From the NCBI RefSeq assembly GCF_001680005.1, contig NC_033560.1, forward strand, positions 1 through 64,000: DNA of 64,000 bases, given 5' to 3'. This document shows positions 1 through 9,568 of this stretch, one piece after another (the first letter of the stretch is position 1; each line of letters starts with the position of its first letter). A program made the translations under genes and the position numbers. The notes beneath the pieces were generated by a model. The model did not search any database, was not told the DNA's origin, and worked only from the letters and a program-made list of their open reading frames with translations. Source of the DNA: Plasmodium coatneyi (taxonomy: Eukaryota; Apicomplexa; Aconoidasida; Haemosporida; Plasmodiidae).

Positions 1-291
1 CCCTAAACCCTAAAACCCCCCTAAACCCTAAACCCTAAACCCTAAACCCTGAACCCTGAACCCCTGAACCCTGAACCCTGAAACCCTGAACCCTAAACCC
101 CTAAACCCCCTGAACCCTAAAACCCTGAACCCTAAACCCTAAACCCTGAAACCCTAAACCCTGAACCCTAAACCCTGAACCCTAAACCCTAAACCCTGAA
201 CCCTAAACCCTGAACCCTAAACCCTGAACCCTAAACCCTAAACCCTGAAACCCTAAACCCTAAACCCTAAACCCTGAACCCTAAACCCTAA
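1..291. repeat. Telomere, CCCTAAA/CCCTGAA heptamers
   Basis: About forty near-perfect heptamers CCCTAAA or CCCTGAA, with a few length variants, run from the first base to about 291. This is the C-rich strand of the Plasmodium telomere (GGGTTTA/GGGTTCA on the other strand), so the window starts at the physical left end of a chromosome or of its assembled sequence. The array abuts KIR-1 coding sequence with no subtelomeric spacer. Confidence 0.97.
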
Positions 292-727
292 ATCCTTCCA
301 GAACTTATCTCCCAACCAATGGTAAAAGAAATAACAGGGTTCATTGTTGTATCCTCCGTTATTCTTCATCTTGCATGCTTTACAGTAAGCATGCGCGATA
401 TTGGTGGCGTTACTAATAATGTTTGTACAACCACTAAAGGTGGTTTCCAATGGAGACTTTAAGTCCTTGGGGTTGATACTCATGCTGCTGCAGTCGTTTC
501 CAGTGGCATCTTCAAACTTCTTATAGAAGTCTGTATAAGAAGGTAATTTATTCGGATCCAGTTCCTACAGGTTTAATTAATATACATATATAGATGTGTA
601 TATATATATATATATATAGATTTACTCCTTACATTTATTATATTATGTATATTATATTATATTATATGTGTATATGCATATGCCCACATGGAAGGACACA
701 TATAATAATCCGTATTACTTTTGTCAT
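253..727 (-). pseudogene. KIR-1, 5' fragment truncated by the telomere
   Basis: 5' end of a KIR (PIR family) gene. Exon 1 is 719-727 (MTK, donor GTAATA). Exon 2 begins at 564 after a CTGTAG acceptor with ELDPNKLPSYTDFYKKF, the usual LPSxxxYxxF start. It continues in frame through the conserved CYFFYHWLGDKF and runs straight into telomere heptamers at about 291. Only about 91 of roughly 270 exon 2 codons remain. The transmembrane segment and the cytoplasmic exon are missing. The reading frame continues into the repeat as GFRVQGLGFRV before a stop at 253. A chromosome break inside the gene, healed by new telomere, is the simplest reading. A functional product is unlikely. Confidence 0.85.
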
Positions 728-967
728 TGTTATTACGTATTCTGTGTATATTTCTATATGTATATGTGTGTAATGAATTTGTGTTAAAACATATTAATTC
801 CTACAGAATAAATATATGAGAGAATTTCTACTCATTCAATACTTATGATTGTGAATGAATGAGTACATACATATGTCATCAAAATTTTTTATTTTTAGGA
901 ATAGAAGATATTTCTTCATTTCCCAAGGAACGGGAGCATATTATATATATGTATTAAAATCATTAGA

Positions 968-987
968 TGTGCACACATGTAATTAAA
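968..987 (-). promoter_or_regulatory. Candidate KIR upstream element (KIR-1)
   Basis: TGTGCACACATGTAATTAAA on the plus strand, about 240 bp upstream of KIR-1 exon 1. Closely related words sit at a similar distance from exon 1 of KIR-6, KIR-7 and KIR-8. A promoter role is inferred from position and recurrence only. Confidence 0.35.
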
Positions 988-1984
988 GCATGAAAAGTAA
1001 GGAACAAATATATGTATTTAAATTAGCAGAATAAGGAGTAAAGTATGGAAGTAGATGTTCCTTGCTTATTCCATATTCATGTACCCTATTGTATATTTCA
1101 TTTGAGGGACAGTTTGTAGTGGACTCCCCTCCTTTTTTTTTTTGGAATGCTGTACACTCCGCTTCATTATTTTCAATTATTACATATATATATTTCTGGG
1201 GTGTAACTTAACTTCCCATTTAACAGGAAAAAAGGAATCCTTCCTCAGAAGAAAATTCTCCTCATAATATGAAGTTTATATTTTCGTTTCTATTTGAAGA
1301 ATAATTAAAAAGTTACTACATGCATATATGTAGTATACAGTTCATATGTATTGAGTGTTCTCTATTCTGGAGTGTGTGAACATATTTATTCATATTTAAA
1401 AAAAGGGGGAGTGGAAGGTCGTGTATATTCATAAAATGAATGAAAAAAAGAGAGACTATAATATATGTAAGGAAAAGAAAATAATATATAAAGAAAATTG
1501 TATGGAATCATACATATAAAGAAGAAGGAAGTGTATGTGTGCATGCACCCTCCCCCCTTTATAATAATAATATATAATAATAATACCTCCCTCTCCTTTG
1601 GGGGTATGCACCACCCCTCCTTCCTTCAACTTTTTTTCTTGTTTTTCCTTTTTTTTCCATTTTTATGATTGTTCAACGAACACCACCAACACAACCATAA
1701 TAATAATATATAATAATGTATAATAATAATAATAATGTATAATAATGCTATTCGCTCTTTTCTTTCATTTCGTTCATTTCATTTTTTCTTTCATTTTTTG
1801 TTACTTCCTTTCTTTTTCTTTCTCCGCTGTGTTCTAATATTATTTTCCTCGGAAGCATATATATATATATGCTTTACATATATATGGACATATATATGTG
1901 TGTATGTATATGTATATTATATATGTATATATATGTAGCAACCACACAACACAACACACATATTAATTCACTAATTTAATGTAT

Positions 1985-2320
1985 GCATTCGTTTAATCCA
2001 TTCGACTAATCCATTCGACTAGTCCATTCGACTAATCCATTCGTCTAATCCATTCGTCTAATCCATTCGTTCATTCCATTCGTATTCATTCCATTCGTTT
2101 AATTCATTCGTTCATTCTATTCGTCTAATCCATTCGCTCATTCCATTCGCCATCCATTCGTAACCATTCGTTATGCATTCGTTTAATTCATTCGTTCATC
2201 CCATTCGTTCATTCGTAGCCATTCGTTCATTCGTTATCCATTCTACATTCGTTTATCCCATTCGTCTAATCCATTCGTAGCCATTTGTTGTCCATTCGTT
2301 CATTCGTAGCCATTCGTTAT
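1985..2320. repeat. CATTCG satellite
   Basis: Degenerate tandem array of 9-14 bp units built on CCATTCGTCTAAT and CATTCGTTCATTC, more than twenty copies of the CATTCG core. It lies between the broken KIR-1 and 2TM-A and ends just before a short telomere-like GTTTAGGG word. Subtelomeric satellites are common in Plasmodium; this unit is not one I recognise. Confidence 0.8.
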
Positions 2321-2440
2321 TATTAGAGTTTAGGGTTTTTAGTATATAAGTATGCACATATATATACGTATATATGTATATATTCACTATTAGTGAAGTA
2401 GTGGTGAAGATGTTTTATTCTTAAGAACAGTTTGATTTTT

Positions 2441-3340
2441 TCATTTTTTTTCCTTTAGGTAAGGACACTTTTTCCTCTTTTTACAATAATAATATCCTAC
2501 TAATGCGCCCAGTAGGGCAAGTACTACGACTATATCCAGTCCAAGGATGAACAACCAATGAGTCGCTTCATATGTAGAGGTCATAGTAAGGAAACTGAGT
2601 TCCTTTATAATTACCGTACTTACCGAAAGGGCAGTTGATATGAGTACTACTAGTGGTAAGGAAGGCCTCTTCATAAAACTGGATTGCATCATTTCATGAA
2701 AAAAAATTTTGCATTTATTCCCAATCCCTATTCCGCCTATTCCTTTCTTTGAACATTGTGCTTTATTTGGTGGTGGAGTTGGATTTGGTGTAGTTGGTGT
2801 TCGTGCTTTGTTCTTGTCAGAAGGAGGTGTACTCTTTTCTTTGTGCTTTATACCAGTTTCTTGTTTTAATTGTGTCTTTACACCACCATAAAAGGTGTTA
2901 TTTTCCTCCTTCTGTTCAGTTGTGACATTTTTTGATGTGCTTATGGCAGTCACCTAAAAAAAAAAAAGGAGGTAAGGAAGGGCTTTTACGGGTGGTAGGA
3001 AGATTGTTAGGGTGATGGTAGGTGGGTTGTTAGGGTTGGTCGGTGGAAGGAAAGTTGTTAGAATTGGTAGGTGGTAGAATGCTAGGTGGGTTGTTAGATG
3101 GTAGGGTGGTAGGTGGAAGGAAGGTTGTGTTAGGGGTGGAAAATTTTTTCTTTTTCCTTTCCTTTTCTATTTTTCTTTTTTCAATTTTTAGTGAAAAGAG
3201 CGTAAAAAGTTTATTCATAATAATTATTATGTGCGCAAATTTTCAGAAGGTGTAACAATTTCGTATCTTACGTAGTTGGAATGTTCCGCCCAACAGCTTA
3301 AAATGAAAGTTAATATTAAAATTCTTGAAAGGGGTTCCAT
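2441..3340 (-). CDS. 2TM-A: signal-peptide, two-transmembrane subtelomeric protein
   Basis: Two-exon gene. Exon 1 (3272-3340) encodes 23 residues forming a signal peptide (MEPLSRILILTFILSC...) and ends at donor GTAAGAT. Exon 2 (2441-2953) follows a T-rich TAG acceptor in phase 0, giving 193 residues in total. Exon 2 is polar, with a Thr/Pro stretch (TPTTPNPTPPPNK), then KCKIFF. Two hydrophobic segments follow, around LPLVVLISTALSV and LFILGLDIVVVLALLGALV, and a basic tail CKKRKKC. The 2TM-B paralogue at 26.2-27.4 kb shares the exon layout, the exon 1 length and the CxKKGI...KCKxFF module. No canonical PEXEL (RxLxE/Q/D) was found. The topology suits a parasite-exported or vacuolar membrane protein, but the family is not one I can name. 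The intron holds the G-rich GTTAGG repeat. Confidence 0.75.
2970..3145. repeat. GTTAGG/GGTAGGTGG repeat in 2TM-A intron
   Basis: Degenerate units such as GGTTGTTAGGG, GGTAGGTGG and GGAAGGAAGG. This is the same family that dominates the SICAvar 5' zones at 15.4-16.5 kb. It fills most of the 2TM-A intron. Confidence 0.75.
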
Positions 3341-4208
3341 TTTGCTCCCTTTATTTTATTTTTTTTTTTGTTCTAATATGAAAAATGCATAAAGTGCGTA
3401 TGTTTTTCTTTCTTCCCTTTATGTTTATTTCTGAATGATAGAATTATTTTGTTCTCCTTTTTGTTTTTTTTTTTTTTTACATGTGAAATGCTTAGTAAGT
3501 TCTTCGGGCGCGACTTGATTCATGCTGTTTTATTATAAATGTGTAAATGTAACTTAATTTAAATAAAAAATTTAAATGTATAATAATAATATACATATGT
3601 AGAAGTTATGCAATAATGCAAAATAACGAAGAAATATTTTATTTTACCACATAATTATGTTGCAAAAAAAATTAATTAATCTAGGTCAGCATTCTACAAG
3701 GAGAGTGACCCACACTCTCCTCATAGATCACATTTCTGATGGTGCAATTAAATCTAATTGTGCTCACATGTAGAGTTTATAGTTGTGCATGTTTGCATAT
3801 TTGTGCTCAAAAAAAAAATTTTTATTACCTCCTCTTTTATTTTAGATATAAGGCTGAAAAAAATAGAATGAACGAGAAATGAGTCGGACTTTTTGCATGT
3901 TCAAAATGATGAAATGTATTCTGCTTGTAGGTATACAGCATTACGCTGTTTATAGGTTTAGGGTTCAGGGGTTAGGTGTAAGGAAGCGTTGTTAGGGGTG
4001 GTGTAAGAGGGGAGTTATTATGGCGTATTAATGTTTAAGTGAGGGGTATTTCATTTTATGGTATTATTATTTTAGTGTATTATTTTATTTTAGTGTAAGC
4101 GCATTTATTGAGTGTGCGCGTATGTGCACATAATAATTATAACATTGCGCAAAGTATTATATATAATCATCTAGGAAGAAGATGTTGTTGTGTTCATCTA
4201 CCGGATGA
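3341..4208. other. Intergenic: 2TM-A upstream, KIR-2 downstream
   Basis: No gene seen. Contains poly-T tracts, the conserved upstream block with hairpin (3653-3720), a second patch conserved with 2TM-B (about 3836-3905, TTTTAGATATAAG...TTTTTGCATG), and a telomere-like TTTAGGGTTCAGGGG plus GTTAGGGG run near 3955-4000. Confidence 0.6.
3653..3720 (-). promoter_or_regulatory. Conserved 2TM upstream block with hairpin, copy A
   Basis: A block of about 65 bp, almost identical to 27664-27731, in the same position upstream of both 2TM genes. It ends in a perfect inverted repeat at 3700-3720, GGAGAGTG / loop ACCCA / CACTCTCC. Copy B has one stem difference that still allows a G-U pair. It could be a promoter element or part of a non-coding transcript. 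Confidence 0.6.
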
Positions 4209-5547
4209 TCATCTTCTAGATGATGATGATGAAGTGCTGGTGGTGTATGGGATGGAATATTCTGATGAATCGTCGTTCGTTGCTGTTAAATCGGAATTTG
4301 AATATTCGGTATAATTGTCAATAGAAGCATTTAATTTCTGCCGGACGGACCTCCTTCCATTGTTGTTGTTCCTTCCTTTGCTCCTTCCTCCAAGGGAGAA
4401 GGAGTTTTTTATCCCAAGAGGTAGAAGATTATACTAATAAAAGGAAAGGAAAGGAGGAGTGGAAAGATTGGAAGGGTTTTCTGGTATAAATACGTATGTA
4501 TATATATATATGTATGTATATATGTGTGTGTATATGCGTTATAACCTTATATAAGAACAAAGCTGCAGCACCACCAATTCCTGCTATGGTGGGTATTACA
4601 CCCGCCACAGCGGGGATGTTCACCCCAGAGGGGGAGGAGGTTGTCCCTTCTACAGTTTGAACTGGAAAAGTTTGTGATTCAGTTTGTAATTCACTTGCTG
4701 CTGCTGCTACAGTTCCTGGTTTAGTTTGTTGTTCGGACACTGATAGACAATATTGTTGTAATAACCTTTTTGGGTTAGGTTTTTGGTTGCTCGTTCTCGT
4801 AAATGTCGCACAAATTGAACTTTGGAAGGAGTTCCCTTCACTACTTTGTGTACTTCCTTCGCAGAAGGTAGTGTAAGCTGAAGCAGCTGCTTCCAGGTAC
4901 GGTTTATATGCTTCACAATAGATATTCTTATCACTGTCCTTTTTCTGTGAAGAAGACAATTTATTGTTTATTGTTGTGTAGTCTAAAGTATAGTCAGATA
5001 ATGTTTTTGCCAGAGGGAAATGTTCTTTTTCAATAGTAAAGTGCGGATATAGATTGGTACATCCATCCTTTCCCCATCCGCTTCCCTCCTGGGGCTTAAT
5101 TTGCTTTAATTTGTCATAAATGTTTTTCATAAGACTTTGAAAAGCAGTAGAATCATTTATATTTTGCCCATTTGTCCCCCCCTTATTTCATATCATGTCA
5201 CCTAGCCAATAATAAAAAAAAGTGCAATGCGAACTATAAGAATTCTTTCCCGTGTAAGATGCATAACAGTAGGCTTTGAGGATTTTATCAACTTCTTCTT
5301 TAAGTTTTGGGTGGGTACTTAGCGCGTTGCGCAAGTCAGTCTCTGCACTTCCCACAGTAATTCCATAAGTGTTGCAATTATTTGTGCCATTCTTGAATGC
5401 ATTATATGCCTTCCATGACAGTAAACCTTGGACGTGTAGGTTCTATAAGTGGGAATATATATATACATATACATATGCATATATATATGTATATGTATGT
5501 ATTCATTTTTTGAATAAGGAATTAATTCTTATTACATCGTTCCCCAT
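4209..5547 (-). pseudogene. KIR-2, full-length but interrupted by an in-frame TGA
   Basis: Exons: 5536-5547 (MGND, donor GTAATAAG), 4546-5442 (299 codons) and 4209-4433 (75 codons including stop). Exon 2 opens NLHVQGLLSWKAYNAFKNG and has the family CTFFYYWLGDMI block. The next codon is TGA (5188-5190), where sister gene KIR-7 has a Trp codon (WLGSKIWQ). Frame is kept on both sides: the ectodomain continues to a membrane segment around IPTIAGIGGAAALFLYK and a tail starting YNLLPLGIKNSF. The tail ends EYSIPYTTSTSSSSSRR, without the usual Tyr-x-x-hydrophobic end. The single substitution truncates the product at about residue 89. I call it a pseudogene, but read-through or a sequencing error is possible. 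Confidence 0.85.
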
Positions 5548-6782
5548 TGTTGTTTTATGTGTATGTTTGTGCGTATAATAGCCTTCTCCTGGAGCTCATT
5601 TCTATTCATTCGTGTGGAATATATATGTGAACACTTCCTTTGTTTTAATAATGATTATGAAAGAATAAGTATGAAACATCTATTTCTTCAATAATACACG
5701 CTGCGCAACTTTCTAATTAACGACAGTACATATTAAGTGTACACATATGTATGTCGACATCATTACATATGTATATATAATTTAAGGCCGAAATGTAGGA
5801 TCAGATGTCCTTGAATTATAGAATAAAGAGGCGAAGGAACGGGAAATCAAAATTTTTATCATACACACTTCCCCATAACCACTCATTTATATGATTATTC
5901 CGTTTTCCAAAGTGGGTAACTAGTCCAAAACATGACGTTATTACTTATTTATTTCATGTTGATATTGCATATATATGAAGGTATAGTTTTTTCCTTAAGG
6001 CAAAAATTTGATTGCGCGCTATTCATATTTTTACTATTATTTGAGAAGGGGTTAATTTAAAAATTCATCACATATATATATAGTGTATAGTTCATATAGG
6101 GGTGTAATTCCTTTCCTCTTGTAGAAATTTGAGTGCAACCTTTTTTTCTTCGCTCTTAAACCTTCCTTTTTTTTTTTCTTCTTTTTATTTTTTTTGTTCT
6201 GTTTAAATTTTTTAGAAGGGATAAGGGGAAAGTTTCAAGGGAGGGTGTTTTGGGGAAGGGGTTAAGATAATGGTTTTAGCGGGTATAATGTGTGTACAGG
6301 GGGGTTCAAATATCGGAAGGACTAAAGAAAAGGTGCGGGATTTTAGGAAAAATTTTCCCTGTGAACATCACTTCTATACTATACATAAAGGTGGAACTAT
6401 GCTAAAAATAGTTAAGCCACTTAGTGTGGAGTGTTTGTCACATGCTTAGTGGAGGTTTAGGATTTAGTGTTACATTTAGTGTGGAGGTTGTCACTTAGTG
6501 GAGGACGGTAGGGAATGTTAGTTTGTTTGTTTGTCACACTTAATGGAGGGAGTGTTTGTTGTTATACTTAGTGCAGGGAGTGTTTCTGTCACACACTTAG
6601 TGTGGAGTGTTTGTCACATGCTTAGTGAGGGAATGTTTGTGTCACACTTAGTGGAGTAAAACTGTGTAGTTTACATTTATTGCGGAGTGTTTGTAACACT
6701 TAGTGCTACGCGCTACGATAACCTATATTCTTATCTTTTCTTCCTTCCCTCGTTTCTTTCCCCATGTGGCTATTTCCCTACT
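5548..6782. other. Intergenic: KIR-2 upstream and KIR-3 downstream
   Basis: No gene seen. 5590-5700 is almost identical to the KIR-7 upstream DNA at 29750-29850 (shared TTCGTGTGGAATATATATG word and following 70 bp), evidence of a common duplication. 6418-6705 is the CACTTAGTG repeat array. Confidence 0.65.
6418..6705. repeat. CACTTAGTG array downstream of KIR-3
   Basis: Degenerate units of about 20-28 bp built on CACTTAGTGGAGGGAGTGTT and TTGTCACACTTAGTG, roughly ten copies. Related arrays lie downstream of KIR-5, KIR-11 and KIR-15 in the same orientation relative to the gene. Confidence 0.85.
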
Positions 6783-8145
6783 TTATCTTCTTTTTCTTCT
6801 TCTCCTGGTGGTGGAATGGACAGTAGCAGTAGTGGTGTATGGAATGGAATATTCTGTTGCAGTGTCGGTTCCTGATGAACCATTATACGAATATTCCGTT
6901 GTTGAAGTGTCAAACACGTGTTTAATGGAGGATCTTTTTTTTCTGGTGCTTCCTCCTCCTCCAAAGAGGGTGTTCTTTATTGCAGAAGGCAAAAGATCAT
7001 ACTACGAAAGGAAGGGAAAGATAAAAAGGGTGAACATGTATACATATGATATATATATATATATACATAGTGGTAAATATAATTGTTGTATGTACTTACT
7101 TTATATAAAAAAAATGTGGTTAGTGGTAATGCCCCTATTCCAAAAACAGAATATACGATAGGGCCTACGGCTGCAGACCCACCCTCCCCTCCTCCCATAG
7201 AAGAAACGTGGTTTACTTGAACATCCGTAGCTTGTAATGTAGTTTGTGGTTCAGTTACTTGTGTACACTGTAATTTCTGCAGAATATCATCCTTACAGTA
7301 ATGTCCAGCAAAGCCCCCTTTACCTCCCGGTCCCGCCGCTGCTTGAAGCGGGCCACAATACCTACCACTCTTCTGTGGTCCCCCGTCTTTTTTGCAATCT
7401 TCTTCTATAGCAGAACAAGCTTTTTTAATGGCCTCTAAGTGATCACGATATGCTTTATCACAAGTCTTTGTATCACCACTAACACCATTCCCTAAGTGCT
7501 TCATTATAGTATCATAGTCCTTGGAGTAATCAAAATGTGTTTTTACTTGGGGGAAAATATCTTTGCTAATAGAGTTCTCGTATATAATTGCACACTTCTT
7601 CCCTTCAATAGAAACTTCACTCAATTCCCCGTAAATCTGTTTCATAATTCCCAAAGATGTTTTAACTTGTAATTGGTTAGCTAATAGATCCCATAACCAA
7701 AAATAAAAATATAGACAGAGGCCACTAGAGGATTGAATGTCATTTGTAACCTGTGAGGATGCATAGCAATGTGCGCCTAGAATTTGCTTTGCATAATCTT
7801 CAGCTTTCCCATTGTTTTTCAATATACTCTTTACTTCAGTATCCTTCCCTTTCAACCAAGAACAGGCTGTGCTACCATGACTTCCCCCTTCATCAAATTT
7901 ACTATATGTTTTTTTTGAGAGTAATTTATTTAAATTTTCCTCCTACAAAAATGGAATTGAGATAAGGAGAAAGTGGAATGTATGTACATTGTGTATAAAT
8001 GGAATGTTGTTTCCCACATATATATAACTCCACTTCCGAACTTATTGTACCATAGACAATGTATTATATGCACACACACATTATTGGAATTATTCACTCT
8101 GAAGAGAATAATAACCGTCAGTTCTGCTGCTGCGTGTTTCACCAT
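6783..8145 (-). CDS. KIR-3, PIR/KIR variant antigen
   Basis: Exons: 8116-8145 (MVKHAAAELT, donor GTTATT), 7100-7942 (281 codons) and 6783-7001. Total about 363 residues, all junctions in phase 0. Exon 2 starts EENLNKLLSKKTYSKFDEGG, carries about a dozen cysteines (for example CSWL, HCYAS, CAIIY, KTCDKAY, RYCGPL) and ends in a membrane segment (GPIVYSVFGIGALPLTTFFL) closed by YK at donor GTAAGT. Exon 3 opens YDLLPSAIKNTLFGG and ends abruptly in RRRRKRR, lacking the Asn-rich end and terminal YxxM seen in most paralogues. Closest relatives here are KIR-5 and KIR-11 (shared CDxxYxxHLEAI and GPQKSGxYCGPL). No signal peptide; PIR proteins reach the red cell without one by unknown means. Confidence 0.88.
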
Positions 8146-9568
8146 TATTTATAGATATTTCCGCTTATAATAGGTTTCTACTAAGAAGTTTTTATACATG
8201 TAGAATAAATATATGAGAACTCCTCTGCTCCCACATATTCTGTATAAATATATATATGTGCAGGAAACTTTTCTTCTCTTTGCGCGTTCGCACGTTCTTC
8301 AGGGTAAACATCATGCACAAATATTATGTGTGAAATATCTACTCTTATGTATAATACACTCTGTTCAATTTTCGAATGACCTCAGCATAATGTATATATG
8401 TGTATCGAATTGTTATATGTATATATAATTACAGTGAAAATATGTGCACAAAAAGTGAACGGGAAATTGCGAAATAGAAAGGAATGTGAAGGTGTAAGCC
8501 CTTCCTGCACAAAATTTTTTTTATTCCTTCTATTTCTGTTTATTTGTTTACTACTGTGTTATATGGTAACTGATTATTTGGGGAGCGTGCTATTTCATTA
8601 TTATTATTATTAACAGCATACCCAGCTCCTTTTTATTAGGAATATAGAAAGGTGGGCATAAATTCCTTTTTTTGGGGAAAAAAAAATTGAGTGCGCACGT
8701 TGTTATTTTGCGTTTTATTGTTATTTTAAAAGGGAGATGGTTATTAAGGAGAACTGTTAAAATATTGCTAAAAGATTGTGAACGGGTTGATCACATGTAT
8801 TCAGTGTAGTTCATCTGAATAGAGCATTCCTTTCCCTTTTTCTTTAAGTATGTGAATTTTAACCATATTTTATACTTCCTATAAATTTGTGTATGTGTAT
8901 GTGTATGTGGGAAAGAAAGGTTAAAATACAGAGGAATATATATTAATTATATATGTGGGAAGAAAAAAAATATGTGCGCACCCCTATAGTAATGCTCTGT
9001 CGTACAACCTACTCCTTTTCCTTTTATTATCGTTTAGTAATAACAATTCCATTGTTATTCTTTCTTCCGCCTTTTTCTGTTCTTTCCCTTTAAAATTCGG
9101 TAGGTATATTTTAAGTAACTCACCTATGTTGGATGTGCATTACCCCACAGATGAGCTTTACTTCTTTTCCCTTTTTTTTTAATTTAATTTATACGATATT
9201 TTAAAAGTTATACTGCACCACACCACACCCCATCTTCCTCTTTTCTTTTGTATAAAAGGATTATTCACTTTATTTTTTTTTTTTTTTTTCTCTCTTACAA
9301 CAACGTTTTTTATTTTTGTGTAATTTTTTTCTCTTTTGCTTTAAATATAATAATGCTTTTTTTATTTTTCTTTCTTTCTTTTTTTTTTAAAAAAAAATAA
9401 TTAATTAATAAAAAAAAAAAAAAGAAAGAAAAAAGAAAAAATAAGAGGAACGGGGAAAAAAACAAAAAAAAAAGGGAAAAACAAAAAAAAAAAGTGTGTG
9501 TCCTTCTGTCCTTTTATTCTGCATGAACTATGCGCTCCATACTGTGCATACCTTTCTGGAGAGTTCAT
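8146..9568. other. Intergenic: KIR-3 upstream and KIR-4 downstream
   Basis: AT-rich, no gene seen. 9180-9490 is a run of homopolymer T then A tracts, which could form a long weak hairpin. 9495-9545 (CTTCTGTCCTTTTATTCTGC) resembles DNA downstream of KIR-14 and KIR-6, so it is probably part of the KIR 3' UTR. Confidence 0.55.

Larger units (their letters stand above)
728..2440. other. Intergenic: KIR-1 upstream, 2TM-A downstream, satellite
   Basis: AT-rich DNA with no supportable gene. It holds the candidate KIR-1 promoter element (968-987), short microsatellites (AAT-type near 1560-1740, TATATG near 1860-1930) and the CATTCG satellite at about 1985-2320. A single telomere-like GTTTAGGGTTTTTAG lies near 2327-2341. 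The small open frame at 1735-1938 is low complexity with no family signature. Confidence 0.6.

Noticed and set aside
2709..2891. Plus-strand open frame over 2TM-A
   Set aside because: Antisense shadow of the 2TM-A coding exon.
9180..9490. Long T-tract followed by A-tract as a transcription terminator or ncRNA
   Set aside because: Homopolymer tracts are common in Plasmodium intergenic DNA and give no specific signal here.
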